Below are positions 25,825 through 33,730 of a DNA stretch of 64,000 nucleotides, one piece after another. The notes below the pieces were generated by a model. That model did no database searches. It saw nothing but the letters and a program-made list of their open reading frames with translations, and was not told where the DNA came from. The translations under genes were made by a program, and so were the position numbers. The stretch comes from Nocardiopsis sp. NRRL B-16309 (GTDB lineage: Bacteria > Actinomycetota > Actinomycetes > Streptosporangiales > Streptosporangiaceae): NCBI RefSeq assembly GCF_001279585.1, contig NZ_LGEC01000114.1, positions 310,001 through 374,000 on the forward strand. The letters run 5' to 3'. Position 1 is the first letter of the stretch; each line of letters opens with the position of its first letter.

Positions 25825-26138
25825 TTGCCCTCCTCGTAGTGGCCGTGGTTCTGGTCGTGCCGGGTGAGCTCCGTCGCGGCGTCGGCTTCGTCGGGGTCGA
25901 GGCCCAGTAGCGCCCGCCCGATCTTGAGTGCCTGCTCCTTCGTGAGGAGCACGCACGCGTTCCCGCCGGATGCGTCGTGCACGGACAGGCGGGTGAGGTC
26001 GTCGTGGTCCTCGATGTGGTCGGGGATGACCGCGACGTCCACGTTGCCGTCCCGGGGGAAGTCCTCGTAGGGGTGGACGTGGGACCCGTAGTAGGTGATG
26101 GGGTCGTCGATGGAACAGACAGTGCCGTAGATGCTCAC
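25821..26138 (-). CDS. small acidic phage protein, 105 aa
   Basis: GTG 26138 sits behind AAGGAGGACACC. The product is acidic and beta-rich at the start (SIYGTVCSIDDPITYYGSHV), then has LTKEQALKIGRALLG. The sequence is like many ORFan early proteins of actinophages. No function can be assigned. Confidence 0.5.
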   Translation of the reverse strand: MSIYGTVCSIDDPITYYGSHVHPYEDFPRDGNVDVAVIPDHIEDHDDLTRLSVHDASGGNACVLLTKEQALKIGRALLGLDPDEADAATELTRHDQNHGHYEEGK

Positions 26139-26193
26139 GGTGTCCTCCTTGGTTGGGGTGCCCGCGCGAACGGGCACCCACGGGATGGTCGGT

Positions 26194-26655
26194 TCAGAAG
26201 GGAGGTTCGGAGGTGGCCTGCTGCGGTGCGGCCCACGGGTCGACGTCGACCTGGCCACGACCGCCCTGTGCGGGGTTGTAGCCGCCCTGCGGAGCCGAGA
26301 AGCTGCCGGACTGCTGGCGGGGCGGGGTGAGCGCCCTCCCGATCTCCCGGATGATCACCTCGTCCGCGCTGCGCTTCTGCCCATCCGTTTCCCACTGCTG
26401 GGTTTCGACGTCCCCGCGCACGGTCACGAGGTCGCCCTTCTGGAGGTTGGCTTCGGCGATGGCTTCGGCGGTGCGGGCGAACGCGGTACCGCGCCCCCAC
26501 CAGGTAGATCCGTCCTCCCACTGCTGGGTGTCCTTGTTGAGCTTGCGGGCGTTGGACACAAGGCGGAGCTTCGCGATCGCGGTGCCCGACTGGGACCACT
26601 TGATCTCAGGCGCGTCTACGAGACGCGCGGTCACGGTGATGCTGGGCAGAGCCAT
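26194..26655 (-). CDS. ssb: single-stranded DNA-binding protein
   Basis: The 153-residue protein has the OB-fold pattern of SSB: SITVTARLVDAPEIKWSQSG, AIAKLRLVSNARKL, the TWWGRGTAFARTAEAIAEA block with conserved Trp, and LVTVRGDVETQQWETDGQ. A Gly/Gln/Pro-rich linker and a short tail ending EPPF follow; the canonical DDDIPF tip is degenerate here. SSB protects single strands in phage replication and recombination. It belongs to the leftward early block with the replication and recombination genes. Confidence 0.92.
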   Translation of the reverse strand: MALPSITVTARLVDAPEIKWSQSGTAIAKLRLVSNARKLNKDTQQWEDGSTWWGRGTAFARTAEAIAEANLQKGDLVTVRGDVETQQWETDGQKRSADEVIIREIGRALTPPRQQSGSFSAPQGGYNPAQGGRGQVDVDPWAAPQQATSEPPF

Positions 26656-26658
26656 GGG

Positions 26659-26832
26659 TCAGTTCTCCTTGGTGGTGTCGGTTTCGCCTGCGAGGTAGCG
26701 GGCGCGGTCGTTCTGCACGGGCTCGTCGTGGAAGTTGACGAGCGCGAACTGGTAGCCCTCCAGCCACGCGTCTCGCTCGGCGGCGGGCACGTGCTCGTGG
26801 GTGGCGGTGTACACGGTCTGATCCTCGGACAT
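26659..26832 (-). CDS. small phage protein, 57 aa
   Basis: ATG 26832 follows AAGGAGAACTGAC. The product (EDQTVYTATHEHVPAAERDA) is acidic and short, with a WLEGYQFALVNFHDEP core. It is closely linked to ssb, 3 bp before its start. No family is recognised; co-expression with ssb suggests a DNA-metabolism accessory. Confidence 0.5.
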   Translation of the reverse strand: MSEDQTVYTATHEHVPAAERDAWLEGYQFALVNFHDEPVQNDRARYLAGETDTTKEN

Positions 26833-26833
26833 G

Positions 26834-27241
26834 TCAGTTCTCCTTGGTGTCGTGTGGAGCTGGGGTTTCGTGTCCTTCTGCGGGGCGGGCTCCTGTGCGC
26901 CGCTTGAACCAACCGCGAACCTCAACAGCGACGGCGAGCACAGCGAAACCGCACACGATGACCGTGGTCGTGTTCAGTCCCCCGCTGGCGACCAGGTAGG
27001 CCGCTGCAACGACGAGGCAGACGACCAGCACGGTGTCAATGGCGCGGGCGGTCGCTGGCCACCGCCACTTGATGATGTGCATGGCGGCCATGAAGCCGAC
27101 TGCCCCGGCGATCACGGGCAGGTTGTCGATGAGCTGTGGGCCTCGTGTCGTGATGATGTAGGCCCACAGGGCTGTGGTTGCGACGCCTGCGATGAGGAGG
27201 ACGGCGAAGAAGATCGTCAGGCGCGTGCGGCGGGCGTCCAT
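26834..27241 (-). CDS. multi-pass membrane protein, 135 aa
   Basis: The start is ATG 27241 (GTG 27244 is possible), overlapping the stop of the upstream gene. Four hydrophobic segments are visible: LTIFFAVLLIAGVATTALW, VIAGAVGFMAAMHII, VLVVCLVVAAAYLVASG and TVIVCGFAVLAVAVEV, with a basic/Pro C-terminal tail. Its role is unknown. Early membrane proteins in temperate phages often act in superinfection exclusion, but nothing here shows that. Confidence 0.55.
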   Translation of the reverse strand: MDARRTRLTIFFAVLLIAGVATTALWAYIITTRGPQLIDNLPVIAGAVGFMAAMHIIKWRWPATARAIDTVLVVCLVVAAAYLVASGGLNTTTVIVCGFAVLAVAVEVRGWFKRRTGARPAEGHETPAPHDTKEN

Positions 27242-27717
27242 CACGCCTCCCCCACGAGCGGGCTGCCGTTCTCGATGCGCTTCATCGTGGCCAGCACGTC
27301 ATGCAGCGCGGTCACGTACTCACTGTCATGCGGGAGGTTGTCGGCGGACTCACGGCCGTACAGGCGCGGGATCTCGGCCTTGAGACGGTCCCAGGCGTCG
27401 GCGGTAGGCGCTTCGTCGCGGAGCCGCTGGTTGGTGGCGCGCGCCTCGTCGCGTTCCTTCTCCGCTTCCAGCCGCGCGTGGTGAGGGGTCAGCCTCCCGA
27501 CGCGCTGCACGACCACGGCGAACCGCTCACCGGTCTTGCCGTCGCGGATCTCGTACTCCACGTAGTTCTCGGCGTTGAACTCTTCGAGAGACGCGCGGGC
27601 CGCTTCAACGAACGCGTTCGCGAACGACTCGGGCGGCAGGAGGTCGAAGGTGGCGACGCCGCCCACGATGTTGAGGCTCTTGATGCGGACCTGGTCGTCT
27701 TCGGGTTCGGTGGACAT
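27241..27717 (-). CDS. hypothetical phage protein with helical middle, 158 aa
   Basis: ATG 27717 follows AGGAGGGGAC. A beta-rich N-terminal half (RIKSLNIVGGVATFDLLPPE) leads to a strongly helical charged middle (ARLEAEKERDEARATNQRLR) that may be a coiled coil. It overlaps the membrane protein gene. No family is recognised. Confidence 0.5.
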   Translation of the reverse strand: MSTEPEDDQVRIKSLNIVGGVATFDLLPPESFANAFVEAARASLEEFNAENYVEYEIRDGKTGERFAVVVQRVGRLTPHHARLEAEKERDEARATNQRLRDEAPTADAWDRLKAEIPRLYGRESADNLPHDSEYVTALHDVLATMKRIENGSPLVGEA

Positions 27718-27782
27718 GTCCCCTCCTAGGGGCTTTCAGGTGAGCGCTGAGCGCTCCACTTTCTTGAGTCTGCCTGGGGGTG

Positions 27783-27811
27783 CCGACAGAGGCTGTTCGT
27801 GCCCCTGTCGG
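27783..27811. other. hairpin between early genes
   Basis: GCCGACAG and CTGTCGGC arms close a stem between the genes ending at 27837 and starting at 27717. No T-tract follows on either strand. It could slow transcription or mark an mRNA processing site. Confidence 0.35.
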
Positions 27812-27836
27812 CTCACGTGAAGGGCGGAACACGCCG

Positions 27837-28079
27837 TCAGGCGGCGGGCGTCCACGGCATGGGCTTCCCGGCGGTGATCCACCCCGGGGCGCCCCACACC
27901 TCGACGCCGTTCTTCACGCGCGCTTCGAGCCCGACCGTGGACGGGTGGTGGCACTCGAACCGGCCCGTGGCCTTGTTGCGCTTCTGGTGCTTGTCGAACG
28001 CCGACGGTGACGTGAACGAGTGGTTGCACCCGGCACAGACACAGCCTCGGGTGCCAACCGGGTCGGGTCGCTTCTTCAT
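27837..28079 (-). CDS. zinc-finger-like protein (FDxHQ type), 80 aa
   Basis: ATG 28079. The motif CVCAGCNHSFTSPSAFDKHQ has two Cys followed by a His, with a later CHH, so a zinc finger of the kind common in actinophages is likely. A Trp-rich C-terminal part (GAPGWITAGKPMPWTP) follows. It may bind nucleic acid. The gene is separated by hairpins from its neighbours. Confidence 0.65.
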   Translation of the reverse strand: MKKRPDPVGTRGCVCAGCNHSFTSPSAFDKHQKRNKATGRFECHHPSTVGLEARVKNGVEVWGAPGWITAGKPMPWTPAA

Positions 28080-28195
28080 AAGAGCCTCATTTCGCAGATA
28101 GGGCAGAAATCTGAGCGGTCTACAGCGGTCGGCCCTACGTCGGGGCGGACCCGGGGGTTACGGGCGGCTGTGGTGCGATGCGACACTGGGGGCGT

Positions 28196-28222
28196 GCCCC
28201 GCCAGATACCAGCTGGCGGGGC
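28196..28222. terminator. hairpin at the end of the methyltransferase gene
   Basis: Perfect 10-bp arms GCCCCGCCAG and CTGGCGGGGC around ATACCAG lie 12 bp beyond the methyltransferase stop on the minus strand. There is no T-tract, so termination efficiency is uncertain. Confidence 0.45.
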
Positions 28223-28233
28223 GCACCTATGCG

Positions 28234-29634
28234 TCAAGCCGCAACCGCGACAGCAGGCGCCACACGGTCGATCACCTCGCCCGTCAACGCCTCCACGACC
28301 GCGGCCACGAGGTCCCGGGCGGCCGGCGGGGTGACGGCGTTCCCGGCCATGCGCACGCGCTCCCGCTTGTTGCCGAGGATCACGTAGGCGTCGGGGAAGC
28401 TCATCGCCGCGGCGTACTCGGACGGCGACAGCATCCGGAAGCCCAGGTCTTCGACCCCGGCGACCAGACCGCCGCGGAGGAGCGCGTGCCGTTCCACCGT
28501 CGTCACCGTCGGCAGGGGCTCACCCGCGGGGCGCGCCGCGGTGTTGCCGTAGTAGGGGGCGATCAGGTCCGGGATCGCCAGGCCGTGGTGGTTGCCGGAC
28601 GCGCACACCGTCGCCAGCGGGTCGGACACGGCCCGGTGCTTGGACCCGACGCCGCGCAGTTCCACCACATACGGGGGCACGGCCAGGCCGGTTTCGTTGC
28701 GGGTCGTGCATGTCCGCATCGGTTCGTCGGAGGGGCGCGCCACCTTCCCGTCACGGCCTTCCACAGGCACGAGCACCGGCCGGGCGTAGGACGCGAACCC
28801 GTCACGGATGCGCTTCATGGTCTTGTCCGCGAGCGGCTTGAGCCGGTCCCCGATGCGCGCCGCGGGCAGCGACCAGTCGATGGCATCCGACGCCGGACGC
28901 ACCACAGGCTCCACGACCGAGTTGCGGCACTCCACGGACGGGCACCGCCACACGTACTGGGCCCGGAACTTCCCCACCCGCTTGTCGGGGTTCTTCCACG
29001 CCTGGACGGCGCGCACCTGGCCGTGCATGGTGCACTCCGCGTTCGGGCGCGTCCACTTGTCCAGGTCGGGGGCGGTCTCACCCTTGCGCCACGCCACCAC
29101 GTACAGGCGGTCTCGGGACTGCGGGGCGCCCGCTCCGAGGCCTTGGGCGTGCATGGAGTTCAGGCTGATGACCTTGAAGTCGTAGCCGAGCGCCGACAGT
29201 GCGGCCGACCAGGCTGGCCACAGCACCCACTCGCGGGCGTCGACGACGTTCTCGACGATGATCGCCCGGTACCGGTGGTGCTCCGCGAACCGCACCACGT
29301 CCCACATGGTGGCCCGGGAGCGTTCCGCGGCAACGTCGGGGAGGGTGTCACCGAACAGGTCGGGCTGCTGCGAGGACCGGGCCACACCCTTGGCGAGGCT
29401 GTGGTTGGTGCAGGACGGCGACAGCCACGCGATGTCGGTGGTGGGGTACCGCTTGGGGTCGACCTGCGACAGGTCCGCGACGTCGTGCATCGCGTCCTGG
29501 TGATTCGTGTTGTGGGTCTGAACCGCGAGGTCCCAGTGGTTCGCGGCCAAAGCCACACTCACGCCGGGAACCTGGATGGCACCGGTGGAGGAGCCGCCGG
29601 CCCCGCAGAAGAAGTCAGACAGGGTGATGGTCAC
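28234..29634 (-). CDS. cytosine-C5 DNA methyltransferase
   Basis: GTG 29634 has AAGGAGACC upstream; the protein is 466 residues. SAM-binding motif I is FFCGAGGSS (8-16), motif VI is VENV (127-130), motif VIII-like is QSRDRLY (172-178), and the C-terminal block RMLSPSEYAAAMSFPDAY with GNAVTPPAA is motifs IX-X. Motif IV, usually PPCQ, reads SPSCTNHS (72-79), keeping the catalytic Cys75. A Cys-containing insert (NAECTMHGQ, WRCPSVECRNS) could be a zinc knuckle. No partner endonuclease is next to it, so it probably protects phage DNA or regulates genes. Confidence 0.88.
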   Translation of the reverse strand: MTITLSDFFCGAGGSSTGAIQVPGVSVALAANHWDLAVQTHNTNHQDAMHDVADLSQVDPKRYPTTDIAWLSPSCTNHSLAKGVARSSQQPDLFGDTLPDVAAERSRATMWDVVRFAEHHRYRAIIVENVVDAREWVLWPAWSAALSALGYDFKVISLNSMHAQGLGAGAPQSRDRLYVVAWRKGETAPDLDKWTRPNAECTMHGQVRAVQAWKNPDKRVGKFRAQYVWRCPSVECRNSVVEPVVRPASDAIDWSLPAARIGDRLKPLADKTMKRIRDGFASYARPVLVPVEGRDGKVARPSDEPMRTCTTRNETGLAVPPYVVELRGVGSKHRAVSDPLATVCASGNHHGLAIPDLIAPYYGNTAARPAGEPLPTVTTVERHALLRGGLVAGVEDLGFRMLSPSEYAAAMSFPDAYVILGNKRERVRMAGNAVTPPAARDLVAAVVEALTGEVIDRVAPAVAVAA

Positions 29635-29692
29635 GAGGTCTCCTTGGAAGTGAAGGGGATTGAGGGGGTGCGGGGGTTCGGCGCGGCCGGGG

Positions 29693-31042
29693 TCACTGCC
29701 CCCACCCCGTCCCCGCCATGTCGACAATGCGCGAGTAGTGGCCCTGGAACGCGCACGTCACCGTCACCTTGGGCTTGCCGCCGCGGTTCTTCTCCAACAG
29801 CAGGTCGACCTCACCGGAGCGCGGCGAGTCCTCTTCCTGGAGGTCTTCGCGGTGCAGCATCAGCACCACGTCGGCGTCCTGCTCCAATGACCCGCTTTCC
29901 CTCAGGTCGGAAAGCTGGGGACGCTTGTCCGCCCGCTTCGTCGACTCACGGTTGAGCTGGGAGAGCACGACCATCGCGACCCCGAACTCACCCGCGAGCT
30001 TCTTCAACCCCCGCGACATCGCCGACACCTCGATCTGCCGGTTCTCCGCCTTACCGCCCGGAGACATCAACTGGAGGTAGTCGATGAGCACCAACCCGAC
30101 CTTGTGGCGGCGCGTCAACCGCGACAGGTGCGCCCGAATGTGCGACAACCCGATGCTGAAGTCGTCCGCCATCCAGAACGGCGCCGAATCGAACCGCTCC
30201 TTCACGCGGGCGAGCCGGTCCCAGTCGTCGGACGTCATCTTCTTCTTCGACATCCGCCCCACGTCGATGGACCCCTCAGCGGCGGCGATCCGCATGCCCA
30301 TCTCACGGCGGGTCATCTCCAGCGAGAACATGACCGTGCCGATCTGGTGCTTCATCGACGCGTGCCGGGCGATGTCCGCCGCGGCGATGGACTTGCCCGC
30401 ACCGGGCCGCGCTCCGATCAGCATCATCTGACCCGGCTTCAACCCGGGCAGGACGTGCGCGAGGTCCGACCACGGCATGGGCACCAACCCCGACACGTCC
30501 GCGGGGGCGTCCAAGTCCTCCACCAACTCCTGGAACACCTGCCCGGTGTCCACGAGCGCATCCGCGTCAACGGGCGTGGCGTCCACCGACGCCATGAACT
30601 CCCGTGCGTCCTCCACGATCTCGCCGATCTCACCCGCGCCCGCATACCCGAGCTCCGAGATCGACGTACCGATCTCCGTCAGGCGCCGCAGGATCGCGAC
30701 GTCCTTGACCCGCTTCGCGTAGTAGCCGGTGTTCGCCGCGACGGGGATCTTCTCCGTCAACCCGAACAGGTGCGCGGGACCACCGCACCGCAAAGCCTCA
30801 CCGCGCTTGGACAGCTCCGTGTTCACCACCAACACGTCGACCTTCTCGCCGCGGGTGTGCAAATCGGTGATGGCGTCGAAGATCATCTGGTGCGCGGGCC
30901 GGAAGAAGTCACCCGCGGCCACGATCTCCATCGCCCGGCTGATGGCGTCCGTCGACAGCAGCATCCCGCCCAACACCGCCTGCTCCGCCTCGATGTCGTT
31001 CGGGGGCATCCGGTCGCCCACGATGTCGTCGAACTCGGTCAT
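29693..31042 (-). CDS. replicative DNA helicase (DnaB-type)
   Basis: ATG 31042 gives 449 residues. The N-terminal domain (about 12-125) includes PNDIEAEQAVLGGMLL, typical of DnaB. The C-terminal RecA-like motor has Walker A GARPGAGKS (210-218), a MFSLEMTRREMGMR block and Walker B LVLIDYLQLMS (317-327), then LSQLNRESTKRADKRPQLSD, all DnaB family hallmarks. It unwinds the phage origin with help from the loader encoded next door; the genes overlap by one base at the shared ATGA. Confidence 0.95.
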   Translation of the reverse strand: MTEFDDIVGDRMPPNDIEAEQAVLGGMLLSTDAISRAMEIVAAGDFFRPAHQMIFDAITDLHTRGEKVDVLVVNTELSKRGEALRCGGPAHLFGLTEKIPVAANTGYYAKRVKDVAILRRLTEIGTSISELGYAGAGEIGEIVEDAREFMASVDATPVDADALVDTGQVFQELVEDLDAPADVSGLVPMPWSDLAHVLPGLKPGQMMLIGARPGAGKSIAAADIARHASMKHQIGTVMFSLEMTRREMGMRIAAAEGSIDVGRMSKKKMTSDDWDRLARVKERFDSAPFWMADDFSIGLSHIRAHLSRLTRRHKVGLVLIDYLQLMSPGGKAENRQIEVSAMSRGLKKLAGEFGVAMVVLSQLNRESTKRADKRPQLSDLRESGSLEQDADVVLMLHREDLQEEDSPRSGEVDLLLEKNRGGKPKVTVTCAFQGHYSRIVDMAGTGWGQ

Positions 31043-31623
31043 CAAACCCTCCGGTGGTCGATGTCGGTGAAACGGACGAGAGAAGCGCCAGCCAGCCGGG
31101 AGGAGATGCGCTCGCCGACCATGGCCCTCATGTCCGCGACGTTCGTCGTCACCACCATGGGCAGGGCGTGCTTCCACCGGTGGTCGACGATGGGGTGCAA
31201 CCTGTCCAGCGACCAGTCGTTGAGGCCCTGGGCTCCCAGGTCGTCGATGGCGAGCACGTCGGTGTGCTTCCACCGGCGGATCAGGTTGTCGTCCTGGGGC
31301 AGGTCGGTGGCGGTCTTGATCTCGTAGGTGTCGACGACGTCGAACCGCTTACGCCAACCCGCTTGGGCGAGGTGCTCGGCGGCCTTCCACAGCGACCACG
31401 TTTTCCCGGACCCGGTCCCGCCGAACAGCACCAGGTGCGGGGCCCGCCCCCGGCGGACCTGGTCGCACCAGACGGCGATGTCGGGGTGCAGCTCGCCAGG
31501 GGTGTCGAACACCGAGGGACGCCGGGCGTGCACGCGTGCGAGGGCCTGCTTCTTGAGGTCGTCGAGGACTTCCTGCTGGGCGCGGGCGAGGTTCCCGGCG
31601 TCGTCGTAGGGGTCGAAGGTCAC
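31042..31623 (-). CDS. DnaC-like helicase loader ATPase
   Basis: GTG 31623 overlaps the upstream gene. The 193-residue AAA+ protein shows Walker A GGTGSGKT (68-75) and Walker B VLAIDDLGA (123-131), plus the HALPMVVTTNVADMRAM sensor-type stretch and a later RISSRLAGAS arginine-finger-like segment. It matches DnaC/IstB-type loaders that deliver DnaB to an origin. The N-terminus (about 1-60) is likely the helicase-binding part. Gene order initiator, loader, helicase is a replication module. Confidence 0.88.
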   Translation of the reverse strand: MTFDPYDDAGNLARAQQEVLDDLKKQALARVHARRPSVFDTPGELHPDIAVWCDQVRRGRAPHLVLFGGTGSGKTWSLWKAAEHLAQAGWRKRFDVVDTYEIKTATDLPQDDNLIRRWKHTDVLAIDDLGAQGLNDWSLDRLHPIVDHRWKHALPMVVTTNVADMRAMVGERISSRLAGASLVRFTDIDHRRV

Positions 31624-32696
31624 AGTCGGAACTCCACTTCTCCTGAGGCGATCTGTTCGGCGGTCGCGATCTGGCCACGAGCACCGGACAGGGACTTGCT
31701 GGGGTGAACGGCTTGGGGGCGCGTGTTCATGGCCTGGTTCACGAAGCTGGCCAGGGCAGAGGGCCCGCACTCCTTGGCCATCCACGCGGTGATGCCGTTG
31801 CGGATGTGGTCGGGGTGGATCGGCTCGTCCAGGAGGCTCTTGATCTCCTTGGACATCTGGCCGATGACGCGCTTCGGGGGGCGTTCGCTGCACTGGTCGA
31901 TCCACCACGCGACGAGGGTTCCGGCGTTGTCGGGCGAAGTGCGCGCCGAAGCCGCAGGCTTCGGAATTTCTTCCTTGCCCAAAGACACACCTGCACCCTC
32001 ACCTACACCTGCACCAACACCGGACCCTTCCGGGAACCCTTGGGGAAACCCTTCGCCGAACCCTTCCCAGAGCGACGCCGGAAGGGTGGGCTGCGAGTCG
32101 TTGACCTGCGGGTTCTCCTGAGCGGAGCGCGTGATCGGGATGACCGGCGCGTGGTTTCCCTGCTCAGGCACCCCGAAAGGGGGCAGGGAAGGCTTAGCGG
32201 GGGGTTCCATGAACCCTTCGGGAAGGGTTCCCGGAAGGGTTCCCCGAAGGGTTTCGATAAGGGTTCCGGTGCGCTTGGCGCGGTCGTCGGGCAGCTCATC
32301 GAGCGGGAGCCGTTGAAGCTCGTGCCAGATGACCGCCCGCAGGGTGGCCGACATGGTGTTCTTCGCGTGTCCCAGCGCGGACTTGAGCACGTTCGGCTGC
32401 TTCCACAGGCCGTCGTTGCGGATGAACGTCCGGATCAGGACCTCTTCGGTCTCCTCGTCCACGAGCACGTACCAGTGCGCGCACAGCTCATCCAGGGCGC
32501 CTTCGATGCGGTCCGCGGTCATGTCCTTGGCGAGCTTCTTCCACCGCCGGTCCTGGAGCGGGAGGACCCCGGCGCCGTTGAGGTTGGGCTGTGAGAGCAG
32601 GGCGAAGTAGAGCCACTGGGAGTCCGCGGTGAGGTTGGACTTGAAGTGGTCGTCGGTCCATGTCCTGGACTGGAACTGTGCGAAGTTGCGGGCCAT
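31620..32696 (-). CDS. replication initiator (HTH protein with embedded iterons)
   Basis: The ATG is at 32696; the product is 358 residues. The N-terminal ~125 residues look like a winged-helix replication protein (FAQFQSRTWTDDHFKSNLTA, QWLYFALLSQPNLNGAGVLP). The middle (about 140-240) is low complexity, made of repeated four-residue units such as GFGEGFPQGFPEG and TLRGTLPGTLPEG. The C-terminal ~90 residues resemble a DnaD-like tail (WWIDQCSERPPKRVIGQMSK). The low-complexity part is the protein face of two iteron arrays. Position before the loader and helicase genes supports an initiator role like lambda O. Confidence 0.78.
   Translation of the reverse strand: MARNFAQFQSRTWTDDHFKSNLTADSQWLYFALLSQPNLNGAGVLPLQDRRWKKLAKDMTADRIEGALDELCAHWYVLVDEETEEVLIRTFIRNDGLWKQPNVLKSALGHAKNTMSATLRAVIWHELQRLPLDELPDDRAKRTGTLIETLRGTLPGTLPEGFMEPPAKPSLPPFGVPEQGNHAPVIPITRSAQENPQVNDSQPTLPASLWEGFGEGFPQGFPEGSGVGAGVGEGAGVSLGKEEIPKPAASARTSPDNAGTLVAWWIDQCSERPPKRVIGQMSKEIKSLLDEPIHPDHIRNGITAWMAKECGPSALASFVNQAMNTRPQAVHPSKSLSGARGQIATAEQIASGEVEFRL
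32024..32265. repeat. facing arrays of 12-bp iterons, candidate replication origin
   Basis: Array A has ACCCTT-type units with CCC starting at 32025, 32037, 32049 and 32061. Array B has AAGGGTT units with GGG starting at 32225, 32237, 32249 and 32261. Both have an exact 12-bp period and lie in opposite orientation about 160 bp apart. An extra inverted unit at 32211 makes a near-palindrome (GAACCCTTCG, GGAAGGGTTC). They sit inside the initiator gene, as lambda ori lies in gene O. The origin call is inference; the spacing and orientation are read directly. Confidence 0.7.
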
Positions 32697-32756
32697 GTGC
32701 GGCGCCCCCGTTGATGCTCGGAATCGGTTTGGACGATGGGGGTGGGTTGAGAGAGG

Positions 32757-33347
32757 TCAGACGCGCTTGTTCATGTAGGGCTTGTGCTCGCGAAGAAGGC
32801 GGGATTCCAGTTCGTAGGCGGCATCCCTGTCCTCGCAGGGGTAGGCCATCCACCGGACGAACTTCTTTCCGTCCCTGGTGTGGGCACAGGCTCGGGTGTA
32901 GAAGTCCTTGCTGCTGCCGACGTAGCAGGGAACGTTGTCGGCGTCGTAGAGCACGTAGACGACGCACTGCCCCTTATCCGGCCAGCGATCGCCGTCCACG
33001 GGCCATGCGCCCGACCAGAAGCCGTCAGCGTTCGGCTTGTAGCGCCGCTCGTACTCCTGCGCCCGCTGTTCCCGGAGCTTGTGGAGCGTCACGAGCCGGT
33101 TGATGCTCGCCTTCGGCATGGCTGCCTTCCACCGGGCGCCGAACTTCTCGGCTGCATTCGGGCGCATTCGGTGCCACAGGCGGTAGAGCTGCTGTTCGTT
33201 GATCCGACCGGCGTGGAACTCGACTGCAATCCGGTGGATGACCTGGTTCTCCGCGTCGATCTGAGCGGCGGTCAGGCGGTCACGCTTGTCCGCGAGGAGT
33301 TCGATGTGCTGGAGCGTCGCCGCGTGCGGCTCGAAAGGGTCGGTCAC
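32757..33347 (-). CDS. GIY-YIG nuclease domain protein
   Basis: GTG 33347 gives 196 residues. The C-terminal ~70 residues have the GIY-YIG pattern: CVVYVLYDADNVPCYVGSS, with Tyr pair and Gly, then KDFYTRACAHTRD holding the conserved Arg and His, and a final ELESRLLREHKPYMNKRV with Glu and Asn. The N-terminal ~120 residues are helical and could bind DNA. It may be a homing-type or repair nuclease. It lies directly upstream (in transcription) of the initiator gene in the replication region and starts from a divergent promoter. Confidence 0.8.
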   Translation of the reverse strand: MTDPFEPHAATLQHIELLADKRDRLTAAQIDAENQVIHRIAVEFHAGRINEQQLYRLWHRMRPNAAEKFGARWKAAMPKASINRLVTLHKLREQRAQEYERRYKPNADGFWSGAWPVDGDRWPDKGQCVVYVLYDADNVPCYVGSSKDFYTRACAHTRDGKKFVRWMAYPCEDRDAAYELESRLLREHKPYMNKRV

Positions 33348-33461
33348 AGCTGTCCTGTCGTGAGTCGACGTGTATAGTACGTACTCAGTACACGTTACCA
33401 GATCACGAACTGAGTTCTTGTTGAACGGGAACCCGCTACGTGATGTGACATCCTGAAAGGC
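33348..33461. promoter_or_regulatory. divergent promoter region between early block and HTH gene
   Basis: This is an AT-richer stretch between oppositely oriented genes. For the leftward genes, TACTAT (33379-33374) is a possible -10. It overlaps the perfect palindrome AGTACGTACT (33376-33385), with outer GTGTA and TACAC arms (33370-33393). For the rightward HTH gene, TTGAAC (33421-33426) and TGTGAC (33444-33449) are 17 bp apart. The palindromes are candidate operators. Promoter calls are from weak matches only. Confidence 0.5.
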
Positions 33462-33668
33462 ATGGACGAGATGACGAGGACGAAGCTGGCTGAGGCAGCG
33501 CGCGTCTACCGGGAAGCGCCGGATCACCTGAAGGCGGCGATCCTGGAGGCGGCAGACAAGGGGGATCGCCCTGCTGAGATCACGCGCGCGATCGACCACA
33601 CGTACACGGCCGACTACGTGGCGCGGCTGGTCCGCAAGCACAGGAACGCGGGACAGAAGGACGCCTAA
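33462..33668 (+). CDS. mini-HTH regulator-like protein, 68 aa
   Basis: ATG 33462 follows GAAAGG. The single helical protein has a compact C-terminal half (AAILEAADKGDRPAEITRAI, TADYVARLVRKHRNAG) that looks like an HTH with a basic recognition helix. It resembles the 36,634 product (RPAEIT... vs RPTDVT..., TADYVARLVRK vs TAAYVRKLARL). Both run rightward against the leftward block and both sit on divergent promoters, so each may control its neighbour. It is followed by a terminator. Confidence 0.6.
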   Translation: MDEMTRTKLAEAARVYREAPDHLKAAILEAADKGDRPAEITRAIDHTYTADYVARLVRKHRNAGQKDA

Positions 33669-33696
33669 CGCCCCGCCGACGAACCCCCACCCCGCT

Positions 33697-33723
33697 GAGC
33701 CGGCCCTTGTGGTCGGCTCTTCG
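33697..33723 (+). terminator. terminator after the mini-HTH gene
   Basis: Arms GAGCCGGCC and GGTCGGCTC around CTTGT, with one G-T pair, run into TCTT. It ends the short rightward transcript and separates it from the convergent leftward block. Confidence 0.65.
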
Positions 33724-33730
33724 TCGTGCC

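Noticed and set aside
32024..32265. CRISPR-like array
   Set aside because: The 12-bp spaced units have no unique spacers and lie within a coding sequence; iterons explain them better.
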